Below are positions 36,333 through 45,390 of a stretch of DNA of 61,976 nucleotides, piece after piece. The stretch covers positions 1 through 61,976 of the forward strand of contig CAKONV010000012.1 of the NCBI GenBank assembly GCA_934098295.1, in the 5' to 3' direction. The position numbers were made by a program, and so were the translations under genes. Each line of letters begins with the position of its first letter. The first letter of the stretch is position 1. The notes beneath the pieces were generated by a model that was given only the letters and a program-made list of their open reading frames with translations, did not search any database and had not been told where the DNA came from. Source of the DNA: an uncultured Bacilli bacterium. GTDB taxonomy: Bacteria; Bacillota_I; Bacilli_A; ML615J-28; CAG-313.

Positions 36333-36393
36333 GGAAAAATATTTTTTTCGTTCAACTACTTATTTTGTTGTTTTTGTCTTTAATTTTGGGTAA

Positions 36394-36515
36394 AAATAAA
36401 AGTTAGGCGGTAAACCGCCTAACAGGAAGGGTTTATGTGTTTTACACATAATTATAGGGGATATGTTTTTGTAACCAAACCAAAATCTGTTGACTTTGGA
36501 AAAACAATCGGTTAC
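36394..36515 (-). ncRNA. Candidate stand-alone small RNA (about 120 nt)
   Basis: A complete transcription unit in a gap without ORFs. The promoter lies just upstream and the RNA would start near 36515 with GUAACC, which pairs with GGUUAC (36476-36471). Inside is an 8-bp stem CCAAAGUC / GAUUUUGG closed by an AACA tetraloop (36499-36480). Then come a single-stranded C-rich segment AUAUCCCCUAU, a second hairpin UUAUGUGU / ACACAUAA, a second C-rich segment ACCCUUCCU, and a 9-bp terminator with TTTTATTTTT. C-rich single-stranded motifs of this kind in Firmicutes sRNAs (for example RsaE/RoxS) pair with Shine-Dalgarno sequences. No known family is recognised, so the function is inference. It is not SRP RNA: the conserved GGAA-loop domain is absent. 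Confidence 0.7.
36402..36423 (-). terminator. Terminator of the small RNA
   Basis: GTTAGGCGG / CCGCCTAAC, a perfect 9-bp GC-rich stem with a 4-nt loop, followed by TTTTATTTTT on the minus strand. Confidence 0.88.
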
Positions 36516-36521
36516 AGTAAT

Positions 36522-36550
36522 AGTATATCACAAATTAAAAAGTCATGCAA
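36522..36550 (-). promoter_or_regulatory. Promoter of the small RNA
   Basis: Minus strand TTGCAT (36550-36545), 17-base spacer, TATACT (36527-36522) preceded by TGTGA. The start site falls exactly at the first base of the RNA's closing stem. The remaining sequence up to topA (36551-36652) shows only AT-rich DNA. Confidence 0.7.
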
Positions 36551-36652
36551 GAGAAACACTCATTTTTTTTGTAAATTATTGTAAATTTTTTAAAAATATT
36601 TCTTGTTCTACTTTTTTAGCGGTTAAAAGCTGATAAAATGTTGTCGAAATAA

Positions 36653-38767
36653 TCAATTAGAAGGTAATAATGCCTTTTTTAAAGCTACATTTGTTTTGCA
36701 TTTTTCATTACCACATCTAACTGTATCACCAACTGTAATCATTGGTCCACCGCAAACTGGACATTTTTCACCATTAGGAATTCCTGAATAAGTTGTACGG
36801 CATTTAGGATAACGATCGCAAGCATAAAAGATAGTTCCTTTGCTTCTTCCTCTACCACTTGTTCTTTCTACTATTTCTCCTTCACCACAAACTGGGCATT
36901 TAACGCCAGTGTGAACAACTTCTTTTTTAGGAGCTTTCTTTATATATTTGCAATGTGGATAAGATGAACAAGCTGTAAATTCGCCAAAAGGTCCTCTTCT
37001 TATTACTAATGGACATCCACACTCTGGACAAAATTCATCAGTTTTCTTAGGATAAATTTTTACCATATTATCTCTAGCTATTTCAATCAATGGTGCAAAT
37101 TGATCATAGAATTTTCTTAATTCTTCGTACCAAACTACTTTTCCTTCCGCAATCAAGTCAAGATTAGTTTCCATTTCAGCAGTATATTTTACATTGATAA
37201 TGGAACTAAAATATAAATCTAATTGTTCAGAAGTTAAAATTCCTTGCGGTGTAGGTACAAAAGATTTTTTATCCATGGTTACATAAGCTCTTGCTCTTAA
37301 GGTTTCCATTGTAAGTGCATAAGTAGATGGACGACCAATTCCAAGTTCTTCCATTTTTCTTATTAAACGAGCTTCTGTATATCGATAAGGTGGTAAGGTA
37401 AATTTTTGTTCTTTAATTACATCTTCTTTAAATAGTTCATCATTTGGAACAAGTTGTGGTAATTTTTCAAATTCTTCATCATTATTAACATCAATGCTTG
37501 TTTCTTCATAAACCTTTAAAAAGCCATCATAAATCGTTACTTCACCATTTACATTAAATAAATAGCCATTATTAACAATATCAACTTTCGTATCTTCCAA
37601 AATGGCATCACTCATTAATGAGGCAACGGCACGATTATAAATTAGGGAATAAATTTTATATTCTTCTAGTGATAAATATTTTTTTACGCTTTCAGGAGTT
37701 TTCGAAACATGCGTTGGTCTAATTGCCTCATGGGCATCTTGAACATTCTTAGTTTTATTACCAGTTTTCTTTACGCCTTTATAATAATCTTTTCCATATT
37801 TATCAATAATAAAGTTTTTGGCATCTTCAACAAATTCATCACTTAAACGAATTGAATCGGTACGCATATAAGTTATTAAACCCATACGTTCATCGCCAAG
37901 TTCAATACCTTCATATAGCTTTTGAGCGATAGACATTACCCTTTTAGCATTATAATTAAACTTTGCACCAGCATCTTGTTGTAAAGTTGAAGTTATAAAT
38001 GGTGGTTTAGAAGCACGATTTCTCTTTTTCTTTACAACATTAGAAACAACAAAGTGATTATTTAAATTATTTAAAACATTATTAGCTTCTTCTTCATTAC
38101 TAATTTCAATTTTTTTATCATTATAGCCAACAAGTTTTGCTTTTAAATGGTAATCAGCTCCATCTTGATTCTTTAAAAGTAAAGCATAAATATCCCAGTA
38201 TTCTTCACTTTTAAATGCTTGTATTTCTTTTTCACGATCAACTACTAATTTTAAAGCTACACTTTGTACTCTTCCCGCACTCTTAGATCCAATTTTTTGT
38301 TGAAGAAGACTTGATAATCTAAATCCGATGATTCTATCTAATATTCTTCTTGATTCTTGAGAATGTACAAGATTCATATCAATATCACGGTCATGTTCTA
38401 AAGCTTTTAATACTGCTGATTTAGTAATTTCGTTAAATACAATTCTTGAAAAACGTTTTTTAGGTTGCTCTAGTACTTCACTTAAATGCCAACTAATTGC
38501 CTCTCCTTCACGGTCGGGGTCGGTTGCCAAATAAATGTGATCAACCTTGGTTGCAAGCTTTTTTAGCTTTTCAACTATTTCCACTTTATCTTTTAATATA
38601 ACATATTCAGGAGCAAAATTGTTATCAATATCAACACCAAAACCACCTTTTCCTTTGATACTTAAATCGCGGATATGGCCTATACTTGATTCAACAATAT
38701 AATTACTTCCCAAATAGTTACCTATAGTTTTACATTTAGCAGGGGATTCAACAATTAACAAATCCAT
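36653..38767 (-). CDS. topA: DNA topoisomerase I
   Basis: About 704 residues. The start is placed at 38767 (MDLLIVESPAKCKTIGNYLG), the family's N-terminus; the longer frame would begin inside the promoter. Toprim motifs YLATDPDREGEAISWH, RIVFNEIT and HSQESRRILDRIIGFRLS are present, as are the active-site Tyr region LITYMRTDSIRLS and GIGRPSTYA. Three C-terminal zinc ribbons of CPxC type (from about 600) contact DNA and RNA polymerase. It relaxes negative supercoils. Stop is TGA. A perfect TTGACA-17-TATAAT promoter drives it. Confidence 0.97.
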   Translation of the reverse strand: MDLLIVESPAKCKTIGNYLGSNYIVESSIGHIRDLSIKGKGGFGVDIDNNFAPEYVILKDKVEIVEKLKKLATKVDHIYLATDPDREGEAISWHLSEVLEQPKKRFSRIVFNEITKSAVLKALEHDRDIDMNLVHSQESRRILDRIIGFRLSSLLQQKIGSKSAGRVQSVALKLVVDREKEIQAFKSEEYWDIYALLLKNQDGADYHLKAKLVGYNDKKIEISNEEEANNVLNNLNNHFVVSNVVKKKRNRASKPPFITSTLQQDAGAKFNYNAKRVMSIAQKLYEGIELGDERMGLITYMRTDSIRLSDEFVEDAKNFIIDKYGKDYYKGVKKTGNKTKNVQDAHEAIRPTHVSKTPESVKKYLSLEEYKIYSLIYNRAVASLMSDAILEDTKVDIVNNGYLFNVNGEVTIYDGFLKVYEETSIDVNNDEEFEKLPQLVPNDELFKEDVIKEQKFTLPPYRYTEARLIRKMEELGIGRPSTYALTMETLRARAYVTMDKKSFVPTPQGILTSEQLDLYFSSIINVKYTAEMETNLDLIAEGKVVWYEELRKFYDQFAPLIEIARDNMVKIYPKKTDEFCPECGCPLVIRRGPFGEFTACSSYPHCKYIKKAPKKEVVHTGVKCPVCGEGEIVERTSGRGRSKGTIFYACDRYPKCRTTYSGIPNGEKCPVCGGPMITVGDTVRCGNEKCKTNVALKKALLPSN

Positions 38768-38801
38768 ATTTTCATACCTACCTTTCACATTTCGCTTAAT
38801 G

Positions 38802-38830
38802 ATTATACAAGGAAAATATATTCTTGTCAA
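38802..38830 (-). promoter_or_regulatory. topA promoter (consensus)
   Basis: Minus strand TTGACA (38830-38825), 17-base spacer, TATAAT (38807-38802): a full match to the sigma-A consensus. Confidence 0.88.
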
Positions 38831-38904
38831 TTTAAAAGATAACTTTTATTTTTATTTTTTCAAGTTTATCTAAATTTATTATAAATAAAAAAAATAAAAA
38901 TATG

Positions 38905-39549
38905 TTAATTATTTTTATTTTTTTCATAAATATTACCTTTTGCTAGTTCATTAGCAACCGGTTTATAACTTCTTCTATGTTCTTTTAATACGCCATATTT
39001 TTTTAAAGCCAAAAAATGTTCTTTAGTTGGATAACCTTTGTTTTTAGAAAAATTATATTCAGGATATTCTTTATCTAAAGACTCCATATAATTATCTCTT
39101 GCTACCTTAGCTAAAATACTAGCACACCCAATTGTAAAAGATTTTTCATCACCTTTTATTATAGCCTCACTTGGAAGTTCAAGATTTAAAGGCATTGCAT
39201 CGCTTAGTACATAATCAGGTTTAACTTTTAAGGAATTTAAGGCATTCATCATAGCCAGTCTACTAGCTTCATAAATGTTAATTTCATCAATAGTTTCTGC
39301 ATCGACAAAGCTTACTGCATAAGCTATTGCCATTTGTTCAATTTTTTCCTTCAATATTAATCTATTTTTTAAAGATACTTTTTTCGAATCTGTTACACCA
39401 TCAATATGGCAACCTTTTGGCATAATAACTGCTGCCGCAACAACTGGTCCTACTAGAGGACCCCTACCAACTTCATCAGTACCAGCTATTAGTGTGTAGC
39501 CTTCTAAATTCAATCTTTCTTCAATATCATAATTATTATACTGTTTCAT
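38905..39549 (-). CDS. rnhB: Ribonuclease HII
   Basis: A 214-residue enzyme. IAGTDEVGRGPLVGPVVAAAVI holds the first two acidic catalytic residues, followed by GVTDSKKVS, YVLSDAMPL and ASILAKVARDNYM. It removes ribonucleotides and RNA primers from DNA. The ATG overlaps the rbgA TGA (ATGA junction). The last dozen residues are Lys/Asn-rich and unconserved-looking. Confidence 0.96.
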   Translation of the reverse strand: MKQYNNYDIEERLNLEGYTLIAGTDEVGRGPLVGPVVAAAVIMPKGCHIDGVTDSKKVSLKNRLILKEKIEQMAIAYAVSFVDAETIDEINIYEASRLAMMNALNSLKVKPDYVLSDAMPLNLELPSEAIIKGDEKSFTIGCASILAKVARDNYMESLDKEYPEYNFSKNKGYPTKEHFLALKKYGVLKEHRRSYKPVANELAKGNIYEKNKNN

Positions 39550-40409
39550 AATTTTATCCGATCTAAAGTAATTTTTCCTAAATAACCATTTCTAAATTCT
39601 TGTAAAAGATATTGAGCGGTTTTTTCTAAATCAACATCTTTATTACCTAAATAAAAATGTAATGATTCTCCTATTTTTTCTAAAGTATTAACGCTTAATT
39701 CGCACTCTTCAACTTGGTAACGTTCTAAAATACGATTCGGATAATATTCTTTTAAAAAATCTAAGAAATAAACAGCTACATCTTCTAGCGATAAAACAGT
39801 ATCTTTTATAGCTCCAGTTATAGCAAGATTGCTTGCAACTTTCTTATCTTCAAATTTTGGCCATAACACTCCAGGTGTATCTAATAATTCTAAGTTTTGA
39901 TTAATTCTTGTCCATTGTTGACTTTTAGTAACTCCAGGTTTATCCCCAACTTGAGCAACTTTCTTTTTGCAAAGAGTGTTAATTAGAGTTGATTTTCCAA
40001 CATTAGGAATACCAGTTATCATCGTTCTAATTGGACGTGGTTTTAATCCTTTCTTAGCATCTTTTTCTCTTTTTTCTTTTAACAATAAAGTTGCTTCTTT
40101 TTCCACTACTTTTAAGGTTGCACTATTTCTTGCATCAACACCAATAGCTCTCATGTTATCTTTGCCATAATAAGAAAGCCATTTGTTTGTTTCTATGTTA
40201 TCAGCTTTATCAACTTTTGTTAAAACATATAATGTTTTTTTATTTCCTAAAAGCCTTTTTAATTCAGGATTGAATGAAGAATAAGGAATTCTTGCATCTA
40301 AAAGGACGATGACTAAATCAACTAGTTTGATTTTTTCTTCCATCTCCCTTAAAGCCTTAGCCATATGACCGGGGAACCAATTTATTGTATTATTATTTAT
40401 TTCTTTCAT
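39546..40409 (-). CDS. rbgA: Ribosome biogenesis GTPase RbgA (YlqF)
   Basis: A 287-residue circularly permuted GTPase. It opens with INWFPGHMAKALREM, followed by G4 LYVLTKVDKAD, then G1 MITGIPNVGKSTLINTL and G3 LLDTPGVLWPKF, and a C-terminal ANTAR-like RNA-binding domain. It is required for late 50S assembly in Bacillus. It forms the usual pair with rnhB. The RBS is weak. Stop is TGA. Confidence 0.95.
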   Translation of the reverse strand: MKEINNNTINWFPGHMAKALREMEEKIKLVDLVIVLLDARIPYSSFNPELKRLLGNKKTLYVLTKVDKADNIETNKWLSYYGKDNMRAIGVDARNSATLKVVEKEATLLLKEKREKDAKKGLKPRPIRTMITGIPNVGKSTLINTLCKKKVAQVGDKPGVTKSQQWTRINQNLELLDTPGVLWPKFEDKKVASNLAITGAIKDTVLSLEDVAVYFLDFLKEYYPNRILERYQVEECELSVNTLEKIGESLHFYLGNKDVDLEKTAQYLLQEFRNGYLGKITLDRIKL

Positions 40410-40443
40410 ATTTTATTATTTCTTTCATTATTTTCAAAAAGAA

Positions 40444-40461
40444 GAATGACTTAAGTCATTC
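40444..40461 (-). terminator. Terminator after lepB
   Basis: The palindrome GAATGACTTAAGTCATTC (7-bp stem, TTAA loop) is followed on the minus strand by TTCTTTTTG. Confidence 0.65.
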
Positions 40462-40468
40462 ATTCTAT

Positions 40469-41410
40469 TTATTTTACTTTTTTTATAGATAGTCCATCAA
40501 ATTCGACCTTGACAACTCCTTCAATATTCTTGCTAGGAATTAATCCAACTTCCCTTGAGTCTCTACTAACTCTCCTATTATCTCCCATAACGAAATAATA
40601 TCCTTCAGGAATAATAAGCGATGTTAAGGTTTCTCCATTATATTTATACTTAAATGTACCATCAAAATCACGATAAGCCCCATCAAGGCGATGTGAGTTT
40701 TTAGTGGCATCATCAAAGTAGTATTCATCAACTACTTGATCATTTATTGTTAAAACACCTGATTGCCAAGTTAATTTGTCACCGGGAATGCCGATTACTC
40801 TTTTAATGTAATACTCAGGATAAGTGCCACCATAAAGATTTTCAACGGTATTATCTTCTTCAGTAATATAGGCAACAACAATATCAAAGCGCTCTACTTT
40901 TTCTAAATAAGACACAAAAACAGTTGAATTATTTTGAATTGTTGGCAACATACTTTCACCATCAACAATCGCAAAAGAAAATATGAATGCAAAACAAAAA
41001 CTAGCAATCGTAGCACAAGCAGGAAAAATAACAGCGTAATCTAGAATCGTAAATAGCACCTTTTTTGTTTTTAATTTTACTTTATCAATTTTCTCCCTAA
41101 TCTTATTTGAAAAACTTAATAAAAGTAGAAAAATAACGCATATTATAGAAACAGCAAAGGAAACGTACATAATAGCATTAACAAAAGAATGAATAAATTG
41201 TTTTTGCATATCATGACCACTACCACTAATTCTAACAACTAAAATTAATAAGTATAATAGGGAACAAAGAATAAAAATCAAACAACGCGAGATGATTTTT
41301 TTATTAAGCTTTTTATTTAATTTACTTTTTTCTTCAAGCTCCAACAATTCATCATTTGGAAGAGGTGTCTCTATCGTGTTTTCTTGTTCTTGTTCTTTTT
41401 CATCAATCAT
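40469..41410 (-). CDS. lepB: Signal peptidase I with extended N-terminal membrane domain
   Basis: A 313-residue membrane protease. A charged cytosolic N-terminus (about 1-40) is followed by three hydrophobic segments (about 43-62, 77-100, 124-148); Bacillus enzymes usually have one. Catalytic Ser is in DGESMLPT (about residue 153) and catalytic Lys in YIKRVIGIPGDKLTW (about 202). The C-terminal signature GYYFVMGDNRRVSRDSREVG is intact. It cleaves Sec signal peptides outside the membrane, fitting the several signal-peptide proteins in this window. Four bases after the ftsK-like gene. Confidence 0.93.
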   Translation of the reverse strand: MIDEKEQEQENTIETPLPNDELLELEEKSKLNKKLNKKIISRCLIFILCSLLYLLILVVRISGSGHDMQKQFIHSFVNAIMYVSFAVSIICVIFLLLLSFSNKIREKIDKVKLKTKKVLFTILDYAVIFPACATIASFCFAFIFSFAIVDGESMLPTIQNNSTVFVSYLEKVERFDIVVAYITEEDNTVENLYGGTYPEYYIKRVIGIPGDKLTWQSGVLTINDQVVDEYYFDDATKNSHRLDGAYRDFDGTFKYKYNGETLTSLIIPEGYYFVMGDNRRVSRDSREVGLIPSKNIEGVVKVEFDGLSIKKVK

Positions 41411-41414
41411 TTTT

Positions 41415-43406
41415 CTACCTTACCTTTTCATTCAAGATTTGTTCTAACTCAGCTTCATTAATCAGTACTTTTCTCCTAGCTCCTTGAATAGCTGGGCTAA
41501 TGATACCTAATTTTTCCATATCTTTAAAAATGGCATCCATACGATTAAAGCCTGTACCATGAATTCTTTGCATTTGATTAACCGAAGCATTTTGATTAAC
41601 AACGACATAATGAGCTACTTCTTCAAATAATTCATCATTTCTACCAATGTTTGGTTCTTCACTACCATTACCACTACCTCTTGATACGCTTGATTGTTGT
41701 AATTCTTCAGTTGTCACAATATAATCTACTTCATTATTATCTCTTAAGAATTGAACAACTTCTTTTATTTCCTTATTAGAAACAAAAGCACCTTGTAAAC
41801 GCATATCTTCTTGGCCGTTATGTCTTAGAATCATGTCGCCTCTACCTTCTAGTTTTTCAGCTGATGATTGTCCTAAAACAACGTTAGAATCCGCAAAACT
41901 TGATACTCTAAAAGCCAAACGCGTAGTAATATTAGCTTTAATAGCACCTTTGATAACATCGGCACTTGGTCTTTGCGTAGCAAGTATAATATGAATACCA
42001 GCTGCTCTAGCTTTTTGCATCAATTTGGTAATGCAATTATCAACAGTACTAGAGGCATCCATAAACCAATCATTAAATTCATCCATTATCATTACAATAA
42101 AAGGAATTTTTTGTTCGCCTCGTTCTGTTAATACATTGTTTAATTCGGCAAGTTCAACGCAGTCATTCTTTTGAAGAATTTTATATCTTCTTTCCATTTC
42201 ATCCGTTAGCCAACATACAACCGGTTCAAATAATTCTTGCTCGGTTATAACAGGAACAGCTAAATGGGGAATTTGAGAATATTTGCCAAATTCAACAAAC
42301 TTAGGGTCAATTAAAATAAGTCTAACATCATCTGGTGATAAACGATAAATTAAACTCATAATAAAAGCATTCAAACAAACACTTTTACCAGATTTTGTAG
42401 CTCCAGCACATAGGCCGTGAGGCATATCATAAATATCGATATAAATATTATCACCAAAATTATTTCTTCCAACCGCTACTGGTAATTTCATATCTAGTTT
42501 AGCAAATCTTTTATCCGCAAGCATATCACCAAGATAAACAGTTCCTCTTGATTCCTTTGGTCTTGGAAGTTCAATACCGGCATAGCACATACCTGGAACC
42601 GGTGTTAATAAACGAATATTAGAACATGCTAAATACATAGCTAAATTTTGTTCAGCCTTTCTAATACTTTTAACATCATCATCAAGGCTATCATATTCAA
42701 CCAAAAATTCGATAACTGTTGGACCAAATATATATTTTGCTACATGAGCATGTATACCAAATTTTTGTAGTATCTGATCAATTCTTTGTTGTTTTTCTTT
42801 AGCGAAAGCTTCATCGCCTTCAGAAGTTCCACTTCCTTTTACTAATAAATCTAAACTTGGTTTTACATATTTGTGACGACGTTTTTTAATCGTTGGGGTC
42901 GTTACTTCATTCTCCTTAGCTTGAGGCTTTTCTACAAAAGTAGGACTTGTTTTAATAGCAGGCTTAACAATAGGGGTTTTATTATTCAATTTTTCTTGTT
43001 TTAAAACTTCTTCACTAAGTTCCTTTTCGCTTATAACATTAGTAACAACTGTTTCATTGATTTCTTGATATTGGTCAGCCATTTGACTATAATAATCATC
43101 TTCCATGCTTTCTTGGTTATTATTTTCTTTTCTAGAAGGCTCTACCACTTCCACTTTAGTTTTTGGGTTCTCTTCTTCTACTACTTCCTTAATAGGCTCC
43201 TTAGTCTTTTTACGAAAAACATCGTAACGACTAGGAGGAATATGATAACCAACGCTTTCAGCATAGCTTGGGGTTTTTTTATTATTATTGACAATTGGTA
43301 TAATCGTTTCCGTATCATTTTGACTATTAAAATTAGATTCTTCTCTAACTATTTGATGAACGTAATATTCTTTACGTTTTTGTTTTTTATTCTTCATAAA
43401 TTTCAT
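41415..43406 (-). CDS. FtsK/SpoIIIE-type DNA translocase lacking membrane segments
   Basis: A 663-residue protein. The first about 180 residues are hydrophilic linker with no hydrophobic helix, unlike canonical FtsK, which begins with four membrane spans. The motor follows: YVKPSLDLLVKG, Walker A AGATKSGKSVCLNAFIMSL (about 334-341), Walker B PFIVMIMDEFNDWF (about 436-447) and LATQRPSADVIKGAIKANI. A C-terminal winged-helix gamma domain (about 590-660) would read orienting DNA sequences. It pumps DNA during chromosome segregation. It may be recruited to the division site by a partner instead of a built-in anchor. RBS and start look sound. Confidence 0.9.
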   Translation of the reverse strand: MKFMKNKKQKRKEYYVHQIVREESNFNSQNDTETIIPIVNNNKKTPSYAESVGYHIPPSRYDVFRKKTKEPIKEVVEEENPKTKVEVVEPSRKENNNQESMEDDYYSQMADQYQEINETVVTNVISEKELSEEVLKQEKLNNKTPIVKPAIKTSPTFVEKPQAKENEVTTPTIKKRRHKYVKPSLDLLVKGSGTSEGDEAFAKEKQQRIDQILQKFGIHAHVAKYIFGPTVIEFLVEYDSLDDDVKSIRKAEQNLAMYLACSNIRLLTPVPGMCYAGIELPRPKESRGTVYLGDMLADKRFAKLDMKLPVAVGRNNFGDNIYIDIYDMPHGLCAGATKSGKSVCLNAFIMSLIYRLSPDDVRLILIDPKFVEFGKYSQIPHLAVPVITEQELFEPVVCWLTDEMERRYKILQKNDCVELAELNNVLTERGEQKIPFIVMIMDEFNDWFMDASSTVDNCITKLMQKARAAGIHIILATQRPSADVIKGAIKANITTRLAFRVSSFADSNVVLGQSSAEKLEGRGDMILRHNGQEDMRLQGAFVSNKEIKEVVQFLRDNNEVDYIVTTEELQQSSVSRGSGNGSEEPNIGRNDELFEEVAHYVVVNQNASVNQMQRIHGTGFNRMDAIFKDMEKLGIISPAIQGARRKVLINEAELEQILNEKVR

Positions 43407-43433
43407 AATTTACCAATCCTTTCCTTAACTATT

Positions 43434-43462
43434 ATGTTATCACAAAATTTAAAAAAAAGCAA
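43434..43462 (-). promoter_or_regulatory. Candidate promoter of the ftsK-like gene
   Basis: Minus strand TTGCTT (43462-43457), 17-base spacer, TAACAT (43439-43434). Confidence 0.5.
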
Positions 43463-43536
43463 TAATCTTGAAACACTTATTTTTCTAAAATCTCATGATT
43501 ATTGATTATTCAAATATTGATAAAAGACACAATATA

Positions 43537-43581
43537 AAAAGACCACGATGAATCTATATTTCACCATCATCGTGGCCTTTT
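43537..43581 (-). terminator. Terminator of the RibU-glycerate kinase gene
   Basis: A 9-bp stem CCACGATGA / TCATCGTGG extended past one mismatch by AAAAG / CTTTT, followed by T-rich sequence on the minus strand. Confidence 0.8.
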
Positions 43582-43591
43582 AATTTTTATA

Positions 43592-45310
43592 TTATTTATA
43601 ATATTCTTTTATTAATATGCGCAAATATTTTTCTGGATCAGCTAGTGATTGTTCTAATGTAGCAACAGTTGGCACAACACTATAAACTTTATGACCTTCA
43701 ACCATACTTCCAAGTTTACTACCACCAACAACAAAAGCAACATTTTTAGGATTATATTCTAAAATTCCTGATATTACTTTTCCTGATAAACTTTGACTGT
43801 CAAGGCAGCCTTCACCAGTAATAATCGTATCATATTTTTTTACATATTCACTAAATTTTAATTCTTCAAGAAGAGTTTTTATTCCTGATTTTATTGATGA
43901 TGATAAGAAAGCGGCCATCGCAAATCCTACCCCACCAGCAGCACCAGTACCTTCTTTACTACTAAATGATTTACCTAAAGTTTTTTCACAAACATTAGCA
44001 TAATGTTGCATATTTTCTTCCATCTTTACTATATCGGTATCGGAAGCTCCTTTTTGAGCACCAAACACGTAAGATGCACCTAGTTTTCCAAGTAAGGGGT
44101 TGGTAACATCCGTTAAGGTAACAAATTCTATATTTTTGATTAAATTAGTGAATTCATCTAACTTAATACTGTCAATTGTAGCTAATTTAGCATTATTAAG
44201 TTCTGTGATCAATTGATGATTCTTATCATAAAACTTTACGCCTAATGCTTCTAACATGCCACTACCACCATCCGTTGATGCACTTCCACCGATACCTAAA
44301 ATAATTTTTTTGATATCATTCTTAGTTAAGGCTTCTCTCATTACAAGTCCTAATCCATAAGTATTAGCCTCAAATGGCGAAAGTTCTGATTTATCCAAGT
44401 CAATAATTCCTACATAAGAGGCAAGTTCAAAATAAGCTGTCTTAGTCGTTTCATCGTATAAATAAATACTTTGTTTAGCTTTACCAATAGCATTAACAGT
44501 GGAAACATTTTTAACCGTTAAATCCTTTTTCCCTTGTTTTAAAGCATCAAGGAAACCCTCACCACCATCACTTATCGCAAGATATTCTGCATGGTATTTT
44601 TTATTATTTAATTCTTCACTAATAATCTTACCAACTTCACTTGATGATAAAGAGCCTTTAAAAGAATCACAAATTACTAATACTTTTTCTTTTTTAATGT
44701 TAAAGAAATCATGTTTAAAAATCACTGATAAACGTTTGTATGAGAAAAAGGTAATAATTGATACAAGCACGCTTAGTAATAGGTTAAATGGTATTACCGC
44801 AAATAAAATATAATATTCATATAAATTATCTTCATTAATCCCTTTAATTACTGTACTCAACATCCTAACAAGGGGAGCAGGGTTACCATCAAATATTACT
44901 TGAATGTAAAATGGTAAATTAATAAAGTAATTGGAAATAACACTTACAACAACCCAAACAGCCGTTGAAGCAACAAGGGCGATAATTCCTCCTTTTTTAG
45001 TTTTATTTAACTTATAAATTATACTAGATGTAAGGGCAACGGAAATACCAATTATTAAATCTGCAACTTCACCACTAAACATTGTTGAAGAAAATGGTAA
45101 TTTTAAGACAAACCTTACAAGTACAGTTAAGCATCCTCCTAATGGTCCTAAAATAAAGCCACTTAATATTACCGGTAAATTAGAAAATTGAATTTCTAAA
45201 AATGATGGAAAAAATGGCAATGGAAATTTAGGAAATAAATAAAGAACAAAGCTTAGAGCTGAAAAAATAGCTATCTTTGTTAGATAATTAAAAATTTGTT
45301 TCTTTTTCAT
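43592..45310 (-). CDS. Fusion: RibU-like riboflavin ECF transporter S component + glycerate kinase
   Basis: A 572-residue two-part protein in one uninterrupted frame. Residues about 1-205 are a six-helix ECF S component of the RibU type, with PFFPSFLEIQFSNLPVILSGFILGPLGG. Residues about 208-572 form a complete type-I glycerate kinase: VICDSFKGSLSSSEVG, AISDGGEGFLDAL, GIGGSASTDGGSGMLEALG and TGEGCLDSQSLSGKV. The S part needs the ECF energising module encoded elsewhere to take up riboflavin. The kinase phosphorylates glycerate in the cytosol. An FMN riboswitch precedes the gene, confirming flavin control. I know of no functional reason for this fusion. Confidence 0.88.
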   Translation of the reverse strand: MKKKQIFNYLTKIAIFSALSFVLYLFPKFPLPFFPSFLEIQFSNLPVILSGFILGPLGGCLTVLVRFVLKLPFSSTMFSGEVADLIIGISVALTSSIIYKLNKTKKGGIIALVASTAVWVVVSVISNYFINLPFYIQVIFDGNPAPLVRMLSTVIKGINEDNLYEYYILFAVIPFNLLLSVLVSIITFFSYKRLSVIFKHDFFNIKKEKVLVICDSFKGSLSSSEVGKIISEELNNKKYHAEYLAISDGGEGFLDALKQGKKDLTVKNVSTVNAIGKAKQSIYLYDETTKTAYFELASYVGIIDLDKSELSPFEANTYGLGLVMREALTKNDIKKIILGIGGSASTDGGSGMLEALGVKFYDKNHQLITELNNAKLATIDSIKLDEFTNLIKNIEFVTLTDVTNPLLGKLGASYVFGAQKGASDTDIVKMEENMQHYANVCEKTLGKSFSSKEGTGAAGGVGFAMAAFLSSSIKSGIKTLLEELKFSEYVKKYDTIITGEGCLDSQSLSGKVISGILEYNPKNVAFVVGGSKLGSMVEGHKVYSVVPTVATLEQSLADPEKYLRILIKEYYK

Positions 45311-45344
45311 TTTAAACTACTCCTTCTGTATACTTCAAAAAAAA

Positions 45345-45365
45345 GCCACTTATCAACTAAGTGGC
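45345..45365 (-). terminator. Expression-platform terminator of the FMN riboswitch
   Basis: GCCACTTA / TAAGTGGC, an 8-bp perfect stem, followed by T8 on the minus strand; it lies about 35 bases before the RibU-fusion start codon. Confidence 0.88.
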
Positions 45366-45390
45366 ATGGAAAGCTTAAAAAAGATTAAGT

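Noticed and set aside
36394..36515. SRP RNA (4.5S) or an ftsY riboswitch for the RNA upstream of ftsY
   Set aside because: The conserved SRP GGAA-loop domain is absent, and ftsY has its own near-consensus promoter after the terminator.
36653..38830. The longer topA frame start at 38830
   Set aside because: It overlaps the -35 and -10 of a consensus promoter; homology begins at 38767.
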